The notes: generated by a model not told the origin, from the letters alone. Counted from the stretch's first letter, positions 18,146-26,551 are shown. The stretch: DNA of 53,426 nt from Nocardiopsis sp. CC223A (GCF_030766825.1 NZ_JASFDV010000043.1:1-53426); one strand, 5' to 3'. Numbers and translations are program-made.

Positions 18146-19603
18146 ATGGCTGACCCCAAGGGTTTCCTGAAGATCACCGAGCGCGAGCTCCCCGAGCACC
18201 GTCCGGTGGACGTCCGCATCCAGGACTGGCGCGAGGTCTACGAGGACTTCGACCGGGGCACCGTCACCAAGCAGGCGTCCCGCTGCATGGACTGCGGCAT
18301 CCCGTTCTGCCACAACGGCTGCCCCCTGGGCAACCTCATCCCCGAGTGGAACACCCTCGTCCACACCCACGACTGGGCCGAGGCGATCGAACGACTCCAC
18401 GCCACCAACAACTTCCCCGAGTTCACCGGCCGACTGTGCCCCGCACCCTGCGAATCCGCCTGCGTGCTCGGCATCAACCAGCCCGCCGTCACCATCAAGA
18501 ACATCGAGGTCTCCATCATCGACCGCGCCTGGGAGGAGGGCTGGGTCAAGCCCCTGCCCCCCACCACGCGCACCGGCAAGAAGGTCGCCGTCGTCGGCTC
18601 CGGCCCCGCCGGCCTGGCCGCCGCACAGCAGCTCACCCGCGCCGGACACGACGTCACCGTCTACGAACGCGCCGACCGCATCGGCGGCCTGCTCCGCTAC
18701 GGCATCCCCGAGTTCAAGATGGAGAAGCGGCACATCGACCGCCGCATCGCCCAGATGACCGCCGAAGGCACCACCTTCCGCACCGGCGTGAACATCGGCA
18801 CCGACATCACCGTCGAACAACTGCGCGCCGACCACGACGCCGTCGTCCTCACCGGCGGCGCCACCGCCTGGCGCGACCTGCCCGTCCCCGGCCGCGAACT
18901 CACCGGCGTGCACCAGGCCATGGAATACCTGCCCCAGGCCAACCGCGTCCAGTTCGGCGACTACGACCGCGCCCCCATCAACGCCGAGGGCAAGCACGTC
19001 GTCGTCATCGGCGGCGGCGACACCGGCGCCGACTGCGTCGGCACCGCCCACCGCCAGGGCGCCGCCAGCGTCACCCAGCTGGAGATCATGCCCAAGCCCC
19101 CCACCAAGCGCCCCGACACACAGCCCTGGCCCACCATGCCGATGCTGTACAAGGTCACCAGCGCCCACGAAGAGGGCGGCAAGCGCATCTACTCCGTCAA
19201 CACCCTGGAATTCCTCGGCGACGAACACGGCAACGTCCGCGCCCTCAAGCTCGTCGAAGTCCAGCGCACCGCCAAGGGCTTCGAACCCGTCGAGGGCACC
19301 GAACGCGAGATCCCCGCCGACCTCGTCACCCTCGCCATGGGCTTCGTCGGCCCCCAGAAGGAGGGCATGATCGAACAGCTCGGCGTCGACCTCGACGGAC
19401 GCGGCAACGTCGTCCGCGACACCGACTACCGGACCAGCGTCGACGGCGTCTACTGCGCCGGCGACATGGGCCGCGGCCAGTCCCTCATCGTCTGGGCCAT
19501 CGCCGAAGGCCGCTCCGCCGCCGCCGCGGTCGACCGCGACCTCACCCACGGCGACAGCGACCTGCCCGTCGCCATCCCGCCCACCGCACGACCACTCGTC
19601 TGA
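18146..19603 (+). CDS. gltD: Glutamate synthase, small (beta) subunit
   Basis: 485 residues. The FAD- and NADPH-binding partner of GltB, feeding electrons through two 4Fe-4S clusters. Cluster ligands are in RCMDCGIPFCHNGCP and LCPAPCESACVLG; the first dinucleotide fold is VAVVGSGPAGLAAA and the second VVVIGGGDTGADC; YCAGDMGRGQSLIVWAI is the C-terminal FAD contact. GAGAGGAGG upstream is a strong ribosome site. It forms an operon with gltB and ends in a strong hairpin. Confidence 0.97.
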   Translation: MADPKGFLKITERELPEHRPVDVRIQDWREVYEDFDRGTVTKQASRCMDCGIPFCHNGCPLGNLIPEWNTLVHTHDWAEAIERLHATNNFPEFTGRLCPAPCESACVLGINQPAVTIKNIEVSIIDRAWEEGWVKPLPPTTRTGKKVAVVGSGPAGLAAAQQLTRAGHDVTVYERADRIGGLLRYGIPEFKMEKRHIDRRIAQMTAEGTTFRTGVNIGTDITVEQLRADHDAVVLTGGATAWRDLPVPGRELTGVHQAMEYLPQANRVQFGDYDRAPINAEGKHVVVIGGGDTGADCVGTAHRQGAASVTQLEIMPKPPTKRPDTQPWPTMPMLYKVTSAHEEGGKRIYSVNTLEFLGDEHGNVRALKLVEVQRTAKGFEPVEGTEREIPADLVTLAMGFVGPQKEGMIEQLGVDLDGRGNVVRDTDYRTSVDGVYCAGDMGRGQSLIVWAIAEGRSAAAAVDRDLTHGDSDLPVAIPPTARPLV

Positions 19604-19614
19604 CCCGCACACCA

Positions 19615-19648
19615 CGGGGGCGCGCAGGGACCACCCTGCGCGCCCCCG
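19615..19648. terminator. gltBD terminator
   Basis: CGGGGGCGCGCAGGG (19615-19629) and its perfect complement (19634-19648), a 15-bp stem with an ACCA loop, 11 bp after gltD. Confidence 0.85.
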
Positions 19649-19769
19649 CGCGCATCCCGACGTTGCACACCGGTGACCCCGCCGTAGCCCCGACCCCCGC
19701 CGACACCGGCGACACTGGAACTCCGGCCCCCGCCCCCGGCGCCCCCACCCCCCAACGGGAGCAACGACC

Positions 19770-20156
19770 ATGATCTACCGGATCATCGGCGACGCCGCCA
19801 TGCTCTTCCACTTCACCTTCATCCTCTACATCGCCATCGGCGGACTCCTCGCCTGGAAGTGGCCCCGCACCATCTGGGCCCACCTCGCCGTCGCCCTCTA
19901 CGGCCTCTCCATCAGCATCTTCGCCTGGACCTGCCCCCTCACCCACGTCGAGAACTGGGGACGCCGGAACGCCGGACAGGCCGGACTCTCCGAAGAGGGC
20001 TTCATCGACCACTACCTCACCGGCGTCATCTACCCCGCCGACGACCTCCGCGAGGTCCAGATCGGTGTCGGCGTCCTCGTCGTCCTCTCCTGGACCGGCC
20101 TCGCCGTCCTCACCGCCCAGCGGCGCCGCCGCGCCCGCACCCCCGCCCGCACCTGA
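19770..20156 (+). CDS. DUF2784 membrane protein, copy 1
   Basis: 128 residues with about four helices. The family hallmarks are GLLAWKWPR, CPLTHVENWGRR and FIDHYLTGVIYPADDL, which place conserved Cys, His and Tyr residues near the membrane surface. Function of DUF2784 is unknown. GGGAG lies upstream of the ATG. It is followed after 20 bp by a paralog of almost the same length; the FIDHYLTGVIYPADDL segments are near-identical in DNA as well, so this is a fairly young tandem duplication. Confidence 0.88.
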   Translation: MIYRIIGDAAMLFHFTFILYIAIGGLLAWKWPRTIWAHLAVALYGLSISIFAWTCPLTHVENWGRRNAGQAGLSEEGFIDHYLTGVIYPADDLREVQIGVGVLVVLSWTGLAVLTAQRRRRARTPART

Positions 20157-20164
20157 CCGCGGCC

Positions 20165-20170
20165 TACCAT
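20165..20170 (+). promoter_or_regulatory. -10 hexamer for leaderless DUF2784 copy 2
   Basis: TACCAT ends 6 nt before ATG 20177, with no Shine-Dalgarno. Confidence 0.4.
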
Positions 20171-20176
20171 GGACCC

Positions 20177-20566
20177 ATGGCCTACCGGCTCCTCGCCGAC
20201 ACGGCCATGGTCCTGCACATGGCCTTCCTCGCCTATGTCCTCCTCGGCGGCCTCCCCGCCTGGAAGTGGCCCCGCGCCCTGTGGCCCCACCTCGCCACCG
20301 CCCTCTACGCCCTCGGCATCACCCTCATCGGCTGGGAATGCCCCCTCACCCACGTCGAGAACCGGGCCCGCGAACACGCCGGCCGACAGGGACTCCCACC
20401 CACCGGCTTCATCGACCACTACCTCACCGGCGTCATCTACCCCGCCGACGACCTCCACGAGGTCCAGATCGGCGTCGGCATCCTCGTCCTCCTCACCTGG
20501 ACCGTCCCCCTCACCCGCGCCCTCCACCACCACCAACGGAACCCCACGCACCGCGACCCCACGTAA
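20177..20566 (+). CDS. DUF2784 membrane protein, copy 2
   Basis: 129 residues, same layout as the gene just upstream: MAYRLLADTAMVLHMAFLAY, GLPAWKWPRALWPHL, CPLTHVENRAREHAG and FIDHYLTGVIYPADDL. The C-terminus is richer in His and Asn. It may be read from its own leaderless promoter (TACCAT), or by read-through from copy 1. Function unknown. Confidence 0.88.
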   Translation: MAYRLLADTAMVLHMAFLAYVLLGGLPAWKWPRALWPHLATALYALGITLIGWECPLTHVENRAREHAGRQGLPPTGFIDHYLTGVIYPADDLHEVQIGVGILVLLTWTVPLTRALHHHQRNPTHRDPT

Positions 20567-20617
20567 AGAACACGAATGGATTGGCCGCGGCCACGCACCC
20601 CCGCCCACCCCCCTGGG

Positions 20618-20623
20618 TACCGT
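20618..20623 (+). promoter_or_regulatory. -10 hexamer for a leaderless mRNA
   Basis: TACCGT ends 6 nt before ATG 20630, with no ribosome site. Confidence 0.4.
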
Positions 20624-20629
20624 TCCCAC

Positions 20630-21571
20630 ATGAGCGTTGTGACCTGGGACTCCTTCCGCACCGCAGAACACTTCACCATGCGCACCGCCCGGCTCATCGA
20701 CCGGTACCGCTTCGCCTACCACTTCCAGGCAGGCCCCACCGCACCCATCCGCTCCGCCCTCGCCGCCTACCGCAACATCGACGGCGGCTACGGCAACGCC
20801 CTCGACCCCGACCTGCGCGGACACGCCAGCCAACCCCTCGCCGCCGACACCGCCCTGCGCTACCTCGACGAACTCGGCCCCATCCCCACCGAACTCGGCC
20901 AGAGCATCTGCCGCTACCTCGCCACCACCGCCTCACCCGACGGCGGCCTGCCCCCCGTCACCCCCGCCGTCCGCCACACCGAAGCCGCACCCTGGTGGCG
21001 CGAACACACCGGCCGCACCCCCGACCTCGCCCTCACCGCCTCCATCACCGGCCACCTCCACAAGCACAACATCACCCACCCCTGGCGCGACCGCGCCACC
21101 GCCTACTGCTGGAAGCACATCGACGCCCTCCACTGGACCGACCCCCACGAGGCCATCGGCATCTGCACCTTCCTCCAACACGTCCCCGACCGACCCCGCG
21201 CCATCGCCACCGTCAACCACCTCGCCACCATGATCCGCGCCGTCATCCGCATCCGACCCGAAGACACCGCCACCACCCCCGAACCCGGCACCGCCGCCAC
21301 CCCGCGCCACCACACCCACACACCCCTGGACCTGGCACCCGACCCCGCCGCCATCGCCCGGCCCATCTTCACCGACGCCGAACTCGACGCCAACCTCGAC
21401 CACCTCGAACGGACCCAACGCCCCGACGGCGGCTGGAACGCCGACTGGGACCACTGGGACACCACCGCCACCCTCGAACGCGAAGGCATCCGCACCATCC
21501 AACGACTGCGCATCCTCCGCGCCTACGGACGCCTCACAGACGGCATCCCCACCCCCCGACACGACCGCTGA
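20630..21571 (+). CDS. Terpene-cyclase/prenyltransferase-fold (alpha/alpha barrel) protein
   Basis: 313 residues. Repeated segments of the squalene-cyclase type are visible: RNIDGGYGNALDPDLRG near the N-terminus, SPDGGLPPVTPAV in the middle and QRPDGGWNADWDHWD near the C-terminus, as in QW/DGGW repeats of helical alpha6-alpha6 barrels. It is much shorter than true squalene-hopene cyclases and lacks a DxDDTA motif that I can find, so catalysis as a terpene cyclase is doubtful. Similar short proteins occur in many actinobacteria without assigned function. No lipid-synthesis genes are adjacent. Confidence 0.7.
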   Translation: MSVVTWDSFRTAEHFTMRTARLIDRYRFAYHFQAGPTAPIRSALAAYRNIDGGYGNALDPDLRGHASQPLAADTALRYLDELGPIPTELGQSICRYLATTASPDGGLPPVTPAVRHTEAAPWWREHTGRTPDLALTASITGHLHKHNITHPWRDRATAYCWKHIDALHWTDPHEAIGICTFLQHVPDRPRAIATVNHLATMIRAVIRIRPEDTATTPEPGTAATPRHHTHTPLDLAPDPAAIARPIFTDAELDANLDHLERTQRPDGGWNADWDHWDTTATLEREGIRTIQRLRILRAYGRLTDGIPTPRHDR

Positions 21572-21709
21572 CACGACCACGGGCACCCCCCGGGAACACC
21601 CGCCGACACACCCGCGCGAACATCCGTGCACCGCCGCCATTCGCCTTCACGCAGCCTGAGATACGTCCATTCGCAACCTGGTTTAGACCACTGCATCCCC
21701 CGGACGCTC

Positions 21710-21715
21710 TAAAGT
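21710..21715 (+). promoter_or_regulatory. -10 hexamer for leaderless pyk
   Basis: TAAAGT ends 7 nt before GTG 21723. No Shine-Dalgarno precedes the gene. Confidence 0.5.
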
Positions 21716-21722
21716 GTTACCC

Positions 21723-23156
21723 GTGACACGTCGAGCAAAGATCGTCGCGACCCTCGGTCCCGCCACTTCGAGCCCGGAGATCCTCCGCAAGCTCGTCCGC
21801 GCAGGACTGGACGTCGCCCGACTCAACCTCAGCCACGGAACCCACGACGACCACAGCGCCAACCTCGCCAACCTGCGAGCCGCCGCTGACGACGTCGGAC
21901 GAGCGGTCGGCGTCCTCGCCGACCTCCAGGGACCCAAGATCCGCGTCGGCACCTTCGCCGACGGACCCGTCGAACTCAACGCCGGTGACGAATTCACCAT
22001 CACCACCGAAGACGTCCCCGGCGACGTCCACCGGGTCTCCACCACCTACCAAGGACTCCCCGGAGACGTCCGCCCCGGCGACCGCGTCCTCATCGACGAC
22101 GGCCGCGTCGTACTGGAATGCACCAAGACCACCGGCACCGATGTCCACACCAAGGTCATCTACGGCGGCACCGTCTCCAACCACAAGGGACTCAACCTCC
22201 CCGGCGTCGCCGTCAGCGTCCCCGCCCTCACCGAAAAGGACGAGGAAGACCTCCGCTGGGCCCTGCGCAACAAGGTCGACATGGTCGCCCTCTCCTTCGT
22301 GCGCAGCCCCGCCGACGCCGAGGAATGCCACCGCATCATGGACGAGGAGGGCATTACCGTCCCCCTCATCGCCAAGGTCGAGAAACCCCAGGCCGTCGAA
22401 CGCCTCCAGGACATCATCGAGGTCTTCGACGCCGTCATGGTCGCCCGCGGCGACCTCGGCGTCGAACTCCCCCTCGAAAACGTCCCCATGGTGCAGAAAC
22501 GCGCCGTCGAACGCTGCCGCGACAAGGCCAAACCCGTCATCGTCGCCACACAGATGCTCGAATCCATGATCGGAGCCCCCCGGCCCACCCGCGCCGAGGC
22601 CTCCGACGTCGCCAACGCCGTCCTCGACGGCGCCGACGCCGTCATGCTCTCCGGAGAGACCAGCGTCGGCCAGTACCCCGTCGAGACCGTCGAGACCATG
22701 GCACGCATCATCAGCGCCGCCGAACAGGAATCCCTGCGCGCCTCGCACATCCTCAACCGGGTCCCCGAGACCACCGGCGGGGCCATCGCCCGAGCCGCCG
22801 CGGAGATCGGCGCCACCATCGGCGCCAAGGCCCTGGTCGCCTTCACCATGTCCGGCGAGACCGCCCGCCGCCTGGCGCGCTACCGCTCGCCCATCCCGCT
22901 GCTGGCGTTCACCACCGAGACCGCCACCCGCGGACGCCTGTCCCTCACCTGGGGCGTGGAGACCAACCTCGTCCCCTGGGTCGACAACACCGACGACATG
23001 GTCCGCCAGGTCGAGAGCGAACTGCTCCAACTCGGCGACTACACCAAGGGCGACAAGGTCGTCATCGTGGCGGGCAGCCCGCCCGGAACCACCGGTTCCA
23101 CCAACTCCCTGCGCGTCCACCGCCTCGGCGACACCGTCGCCCTGGACGGAAGCTGA
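21723..23156 (+). CDS. pyk: Pyruvate kinase
   Basis: 477 residues; converts phosphoenolpyruvate and ADP to pyruvate and ATP at the end of glycolysis. The N-terminus RRAKIVATLGPATSS, ARLNLSHGTHDDH, the metal and substrate region LIAKVEKPQAVERL, MVARGDLGVELPLE and the signature ATQMLESMIGAPRPTRAEA are all present, with a C-terminal allosteric domain containing FTMSGETARRLARYR. GTG 21723 is chosen over GTG 21714 because the -10-like TAAAGT would place the transcript start there, and because the earlier start would add a rare TTA codon as codon 2. Confidence 0.96.
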   Translation: MTRRAKIVATLGPATSSPEILRKLVRAGLDVARLNLSHGTHDDHSANLANLRAAADDVGRAVGVLADLQGPKIRVGTFADGPVELNAGDEFTITTEDVPGDVHRVSTTYQGLPGDVRPGDRVLIDDGRVVLECTKTTGTDVHTKVIYGGTVSNHKGLNLPGVAVSVPALTEKDEEDLRWALRNKVDMVALSFVRSPADAEECHRIMDEEGITVPLIAKVEKPQAVERLQDIIEVFDAVMVARGDLGVELPLENVPMVQKRAVERCRDKAKPVIVATQMLESMIGAPRPTRAEASDVANAVLDGADAVMLSGETSVGQYPVETVETMARIISAAEQESLRASHILNRVPETTGGAIARAAAEIGATIGAKALVAFTMSGETARRLARYRSPIPLLAFTTETATRGRLSLTWGVETNLVPWVDNTDDMVRQVESELLQLGDYTKGDKVVIVAGSPPGTTGSTNSLRVHRLGDTVALDGS

Positions 23157-23222
23157 CGCCACTCACCGTCCGGTTGCCGGTCCGGGGCGTATGAGCCGCG
23201 CCCGCGGACCGGGACCGGACCC

Positions 23223-23261
23223 GGATCAGGACCGGAAACGGAACCGGGATCAGGACCGGAA
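23223..23261. repeat. Short direct repeat after pyk
   Basis: GGATCAGGACCGGAA occurs twice, at 23223-23237 and 23247-23261 (period 24), in the 141-bp gap between the convergent pyk and DUF1266 genes. No clean terminator hairpin is visible there. Confidence 0.6.
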
Positions 23262-23297
23262 CGCCCGGATACGGGGACCGCCGGGCACCGCACCCGA

Positions 23298-24296
23298 TCA
23301 GCGGTGCGACTCCTGCTCCTGGCCACCCGGCTCCGGGATCACCCGCTCCAACGGCATGTCCCACGGCAGCAGGTTCCACGGACTGCGCGGATCCTCCGTC
23401 AGCAGACCCAGCGCCGCCCACACCCGGTCGGTGCCGCCGTGATCGCCCTCCACGCCCTTCTCCGGCCACAGCAGATAACCCGCGTGGAACGCCATCGACA
23501 ACTGCTGCCACGACGAATAACGGCGCTGGAGGTCCGACGCCACCCGGCGCAGCGTCGTCTGCGACTCCACCGGACTCAGCCAGTCCAGGGTCGCGCCCCC
23601 GCACACCAGCCGGATCACGTGCACCGACTTCCACCACTGGTAGGCGCCGATGATCACCGTCTCATCGCCCTCGGCGACCCCGGTCACCATCCGCAGCCGC
23701 CCCACCTGCTCCGGCGACAGCCGCACCTGCGCACCGGTGGAGTGGCCGCCCTGCTCACGCGGCAGCCGCGAACGCGCCACCCCCGCCGCCAGGTCGACCA
23801 CCAGGTCCAGACTGGGCCCCCGGTGCAGCTCGTCCATCTGCCGCTCGACCGCCGCCAGCAGCGACTCGCGGTCCGTCACCCCCCACTGCCGCTCCAGCAG
23901 CCGCCGGTACTGGCGGCGCAGCGTCGGCCGCGCCACCACGTCCCAGGGCTCGGCCAGCGCCACCCGGAACGGCGCGGCCGCCGCGGCCGCCCACCGCTCG
24001 GTGCTCAAGGGGGCGTCGGCGTCCCGGGTGCGCAGCGCCGGGGATTCGCGCGACCCCAGCACCAGCTCCACGAAGGAGCCGGCCGCCAGCGCCACCGCGG
24101 GCAGGAACGCCCAACCCGGGGCCACCGCGACCAGGGCGGCGATGAGCAGCGCGACCGGGGTCAGCAGCCACGGGCGGCGCCGACCGGACCCCCAGGCCAC
24201 CACGACCCAGGCGCCGATCACCAGTGCGCCGAACACCCCGGCCGCCACGGTCAGCACCGGCTGCTCCTCTCCCGAGAACCCGTCTCCGATTCTCAA
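23298..24296 (-). CDS. DUF1266 membrane protein
   Basis: 332 residues from TTG 24296. Two hydrophobic segments lie at the N-terminus (about 14-36 and 43-75), and the C-terminal half has the DUF1266 pattern with WDVVARPTLRRQYRRLLERQWG, SYQ-like loops, MAFHAGYLLWPEKG and DPRSPWNLLPWDMPLERVIPE. DUF1266 is functionally uncharacterised. The start is uncertain; internal GTGs near residue 14 would shorten the N-terminus without losing the domain. It is convergent with pyk. Confidence 0.72.
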   Translation of the reverse strand: MRIGDGFSGEEQPVLTVAAGVFGALVIGAWVVVAWGSGRRRPWLLTPVALLIAALVAVAPGWAFLPAVALAAGSFVELVLGSRESPALRTRDADAPLSTERWAAAAAAPFRVALAEPWDVVARPTLRRQYRRLLERQWGVTDRESLLAAVERQMDELHRGPSLDLVVDLAAGVARSRLPREQGGHSTGAQVRLSPEQVGRLRMVTGVAEGDETVIIGAYQWWKSVHVIRLVCGGATLDWLSPVESQTTLRRVASDLQRRYSSWQQLSMAFHAGYLLWPEKGVEGDHGGTDRVWAALGLLTEDPRSPWNLLPWDMPLERVIPEPGGQEQESHR

Positions 24297-24396
24297 GGAT
24301 CATCGAATCCGACCAGCGGCGGGGACCGAACCGACGGGTTGTACTCAGGTTGTGGCCGTGATGTGACCGGTTAGACCCGCCTTGCCCGGGCATGAA

Positions 24397-24420
24397 GTGA
24401 CAAAAGGCCCTTTTTGTGAC
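24397..24420 (-). terminator. T-rich terminator after the HTH/LAGLIDADG gene
   Basis: ACAAAAGG (24400-24407) and CCTTTTTGT (24409-24417), flanked by GTGA/TGAC, form a hairpin rich in A and T, unlike the GC-only hairpins elsewhere. Downstream on the minus strand it reads into TTTTGTCACTT. Confidence 0.5.
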
Positions 24421-24505
24421 GAACCGGCCGGGTAGTTACACCGGTTCCGCCCCGACCGAACCGCCCACCCGGCACACCCGGGGCCACCCCGCCCCAAACC
24501 CCCGG

Positions 24506-25315
24506 CTAGCTCTTGGGGCCTACGAACTCGTCGAGCCGGGCCACGGCTTCCTTCCGTGCGATCGACACGACGATCTTGTCCTGGTGAGGGGAGCGCCGCT
24601 GAACCCGGACCTTCCAGGGGATGTTCAGGAGGTCGAGAGCAGCGGTCAGCAGATCCACGATGTCCTGGGAGACGTTGATGAAGTCGTAGCGGGGGTACTC
24701 GTAGTACTTCCAGCCCTGAGGTGTCCGGCTGCGCACCCGGTTGACGCCACGCCAGCCGTCGGAATGGATGAGGCCCCGGATGAACTCCTCCGGGTAGGTG
24801 TTCACGATCTCCTGCTGCCAGGGTTCCAGCACGATCTCGCGCTCGTGCTTCTTGCCCGGGCCGTGCTGGGGGAACAGACACGGCCAGTGCTTCCCGTCGG
24901 CGTACACCTCGGTGCAGCCCATCTTCGTGATACGTCCGATGGAGCGGCCGGGGAGCACCGTGCCCATGGAGGCCACGCATTCCTCGATGAGCTGCGGCCA
25001 GGTCTCGGTGCAGAAGATGCGCAGCCGCCACACCCCTCGGGTGCCGTCACCGGTGCGGCTGATGGTTCCATCGCCGAGGTAGAGGCCCAAGAGGTGGCTG
25101 TAGGCCCGTGCTTCGGTGGGCGGGCGGGGGATCGGTTCGCATCGGGGGCACTCGCCGTTGTCGCGGTACTTGTCGATGAGGGAGCGGTCCCGGGACCAGA
25201 TGCGGAGGGTGGCGGGGGTGACGCCCAGGCGTCGGGAGACTTCGGCCTTGGAGAGTCCCGAGTCAAGCATGGAGACCGCCGAGCGGCGGACATGAGATGA
25301 GTACATGCTGTGCAT
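24506..25315 (-). CDS. Stand-alone HTH plus LAGLIDADG endonuclease-fold protein
   Basis: 269 residues. Residues about 8-42 form a helix-turn-helix (DSGLSKAEVSRRLGVTPATL), followed by a CPRC pair. The first LAGLIDADG-type helix is LLGLYLGDGTI (about 75-85) and the second is FIRGLIHSDGWR. Between them lies CTEVYADGKHWPCLFPQHGP, conserved in stand-alone actinobacterial homologues I recall. Both acidic residues of the two motifs (GD and SD) are kept, so metal-dependent DNA cleavage is possible; a role as a DNA-binding regulator is equally possible. It is not inside an intein or intron. It lies 100 bp downstream of an unusual tRNA on the same strand. Codon use is less GC3-biased than its neighbours. 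Confidence 0.8.
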   Translation of the reverse strand: MHSMYSSHVRRSAVSMLDSGLSKAEVSRRLGVTPATLRIWSRDRSLIDKYRDNGECPRCEPIPRPPTEARAYSHLLGLYLGDGTISRTGDGTRGVWRLRIFCTETWPQLIEECVASMGTVLPGRSIGRITKMGCTEVYADGKHWPCLFPQHGPGKKHEREIVLEPWQQEIVNTYPEEFIRGLIHSDGWRGVNRVRSRTPQGWKYYEYPRYDFINVSQDIVDLLTAALDLLNIPWKVRVQRRSPHQDKIVVSIARKEAVARLDEFVGPKS

Positions 25316-25380
25316 GCTTGCTCACGCCTATGACAAACCGCGTGCATCTTCGCAGGTCAGGGGTGATATGCCTGGAATGA

Positions 25381-25407
25381 CGAAAGCCGCCCGATGGGCG
25401 GCTTTCG
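25381..25407 (-). terminator. Terminator of the tRNA gene
   Basis: CGAAAGCCGCCC (25381-25392) and GGGCGGCTTTCG (25396-25407), a perfect 12-bp stem with a GAT loop, 9 bp beyond the tRNA 3' end. Confidence 0.85.
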
Positions 25408-25416
25408 TCTGTTGTG

Positions 25417-25490
25417 TGCCCTGAGTGGGATTCGAACCCACACTGTAACGGGTTTGAGCCGTTTCCCTCTGCCTGTTGGGGTATCAGGGC
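25417..25490 (-). tRNA. tRNA with Leu(CAA) anticodon and short variable loop
   Basis: Read on the minus strand, the acceptor arm is GCCCTGA/TCAGGGC with discriminator A. The D loop keeps GG, the anticodon stem is AACGG/CCGTT around the loop CTCAAAC (anticodon CAA, plus-strand 25454-25456), and the T arm is GTGGG-TTCGAAT-CCCAC. The variable loop is only ACAGT (5 nt), so this is a type I tRNA, whereas bacterial tRNA-Leu normally has a long variable arm. The D stem is three C-G pairs plus a C-A mismatch. CCA is not encoded. The fold looks intact; amino-acid identity is uncertain. Confidence 0.85.
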
Positions 25491-25627
25491 CTTTGGGGCT
25501 TATGTTCGGTTCGATCTCAGGCTGGCCCCTATGAGTTGGCCCGGCGACGGTCGGCCAACGGTGATGTCACGATTGGCCAGCATTGCCGGGCCCGACGATC
25601 AGCATCCTAGCGGATCTCGGTAACCTC

Positions 25628-26224
25628 ATGTACGTGACGAGGACGCAGAGCCGCGTGGTGATCGCGGAAGACGAGGCCCTGATCCGCCTGGACCTCAAGG
25701 AGATGCTCGAAGAGGACGGCTACGCCGTCGTCGGCGAGGCCGGAGACGGGGAGACCGCCATCCGGCTCGCTCGCGAGCTCAAACCGGACCTGGTGATCAC
25801 CGACATCAAGATGCCCGTGCTCGACGGCCTCTCCGCCGCCGAGCGGATCGCCGGGGAGCGGATCGCCCCCGTGGTGATCCTGACCGCGTTCTCCCAGCGC
25901 GAGCTGGTGGAGCGGGCGCGCGACGCCGGCGCCATGGCCTATCTGGTCAAGCCGTTCAGCAAGGCCGACCTGGTGCCCGCCATCGAGATGGCGACCTCCC
26001 GGTACGCCGAGCTGTCGGCGCTGGAGGCCGAGGTCGGCAACCTCCAGGAGCGGTTGGAGACCCGCAAGCTGGTGGAGCAGGCCAAGGGCCTGCTCCAGAG
26101 CCGCCACGGGATGAGCGAGCCCGAGGCGTTCCGCTGGATCCAGAAGAACTCGATGGACCGGCGCCTGACCATGCGCAAGGTGGCCGAGACGGTCGTGGAG
26201 ACCCTCGGGGGCAAGCAGCCCTAA
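25628..26224 (+). CDS. pdtaR: ANTAR-domain response regulator
   Basis: 198 residues. The N-terminal receiver domain has VVIAEDEALIRLDLKEML (acidic pocket), the phospho-acceptor Asp in DLVITDIKMP, the Thr in VVILTAFSQRE and the Lys in YLVKPFSKADL. The C-terminal ANTAR domain has ETRKLVEQAKGLLQSRHGM and EAFRWIQKNSMDRRLTMRKVAE. ANTAR domains bind paired RNA hexaloops and stop premature transcription termination; this matches PdtaR (Rv1626). ATG 25628 is used, but GTG 25634 is a good alternative, as TAACCT (25621-25626) would then be a leaderless -10. No partner kinase is adjacent. Confidence 0.92.
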   Translation: MYVTRTQSRVVIAEDEALIRLDLKEMLEEDGYAVVGEAGDGETAIRLARELKPDLVITDIKMPVLDGLSAAERIAGERIAPVVILTAFSQRELVERARDAGAMAYLVKPFSKADLVPAIEMATSRYAELSALEAEVGNLQERLETRKLVEQAKGLLQSRHGMSEPEAFRWIQKNSMDRRLTMRKVAETVVETLGGKQP

Positions 26225-26249
26225 CGGCTTCCTCGCAGGCGGACTGAAC

Positions 26250-26279
26250 AGGGGCCGCACCCGCCCGGGTGCGGCCCCT
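26250..26279. terminator. pdtaR terminator
   Basis: AGGGGCCGCACCC (26250-26262) with GGGTGCGGCCCCT (26267-26279), a perfect 13-bp stem with a GCCC loop. Confidence 0.85.
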
Positions 26280-26342
26280 CGTCGTGTCCGGGGTGTGCCG
26301 AAGGTACGTGGGAAATGTGCAGATCGCTCACTCGGCAGGTGG

Positions 26343-26399
26343 GAAACGAGACAAGTGTCCAGCGTCAAGGGGGGTCCCGTGACGGTTGAGTCTCGTTTC
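26343..26399. promoter_or_regulatory. Inverted repeat upstream of the liv operon
   Basis: GAAACGAGAC (26343-26352) and GTCTCGTTTC (26390-26399), perfect 10-bp arms 37 nt apart, in the 327-bp gap before livH. It could be a regulator site with two half-sites or an RNA stem. TAAACT near 26465 is a candidate -10. I see nothing else in this gap. Confidence 0.4.
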
Positions 26400-26551
26400 T
26401 GCACGATGGGATGACATTTGGGTCACGTGGTTTAAGTGGAGCTGAATGACCTGGGTAAACCGGGCTAAACTCACCGCACCGAACAGCAATGGACAACGGT
26501 GTCGAATGCGCGCATACGGCACCGTTACCCTCAGATGCGCAAGGAGCGCGC

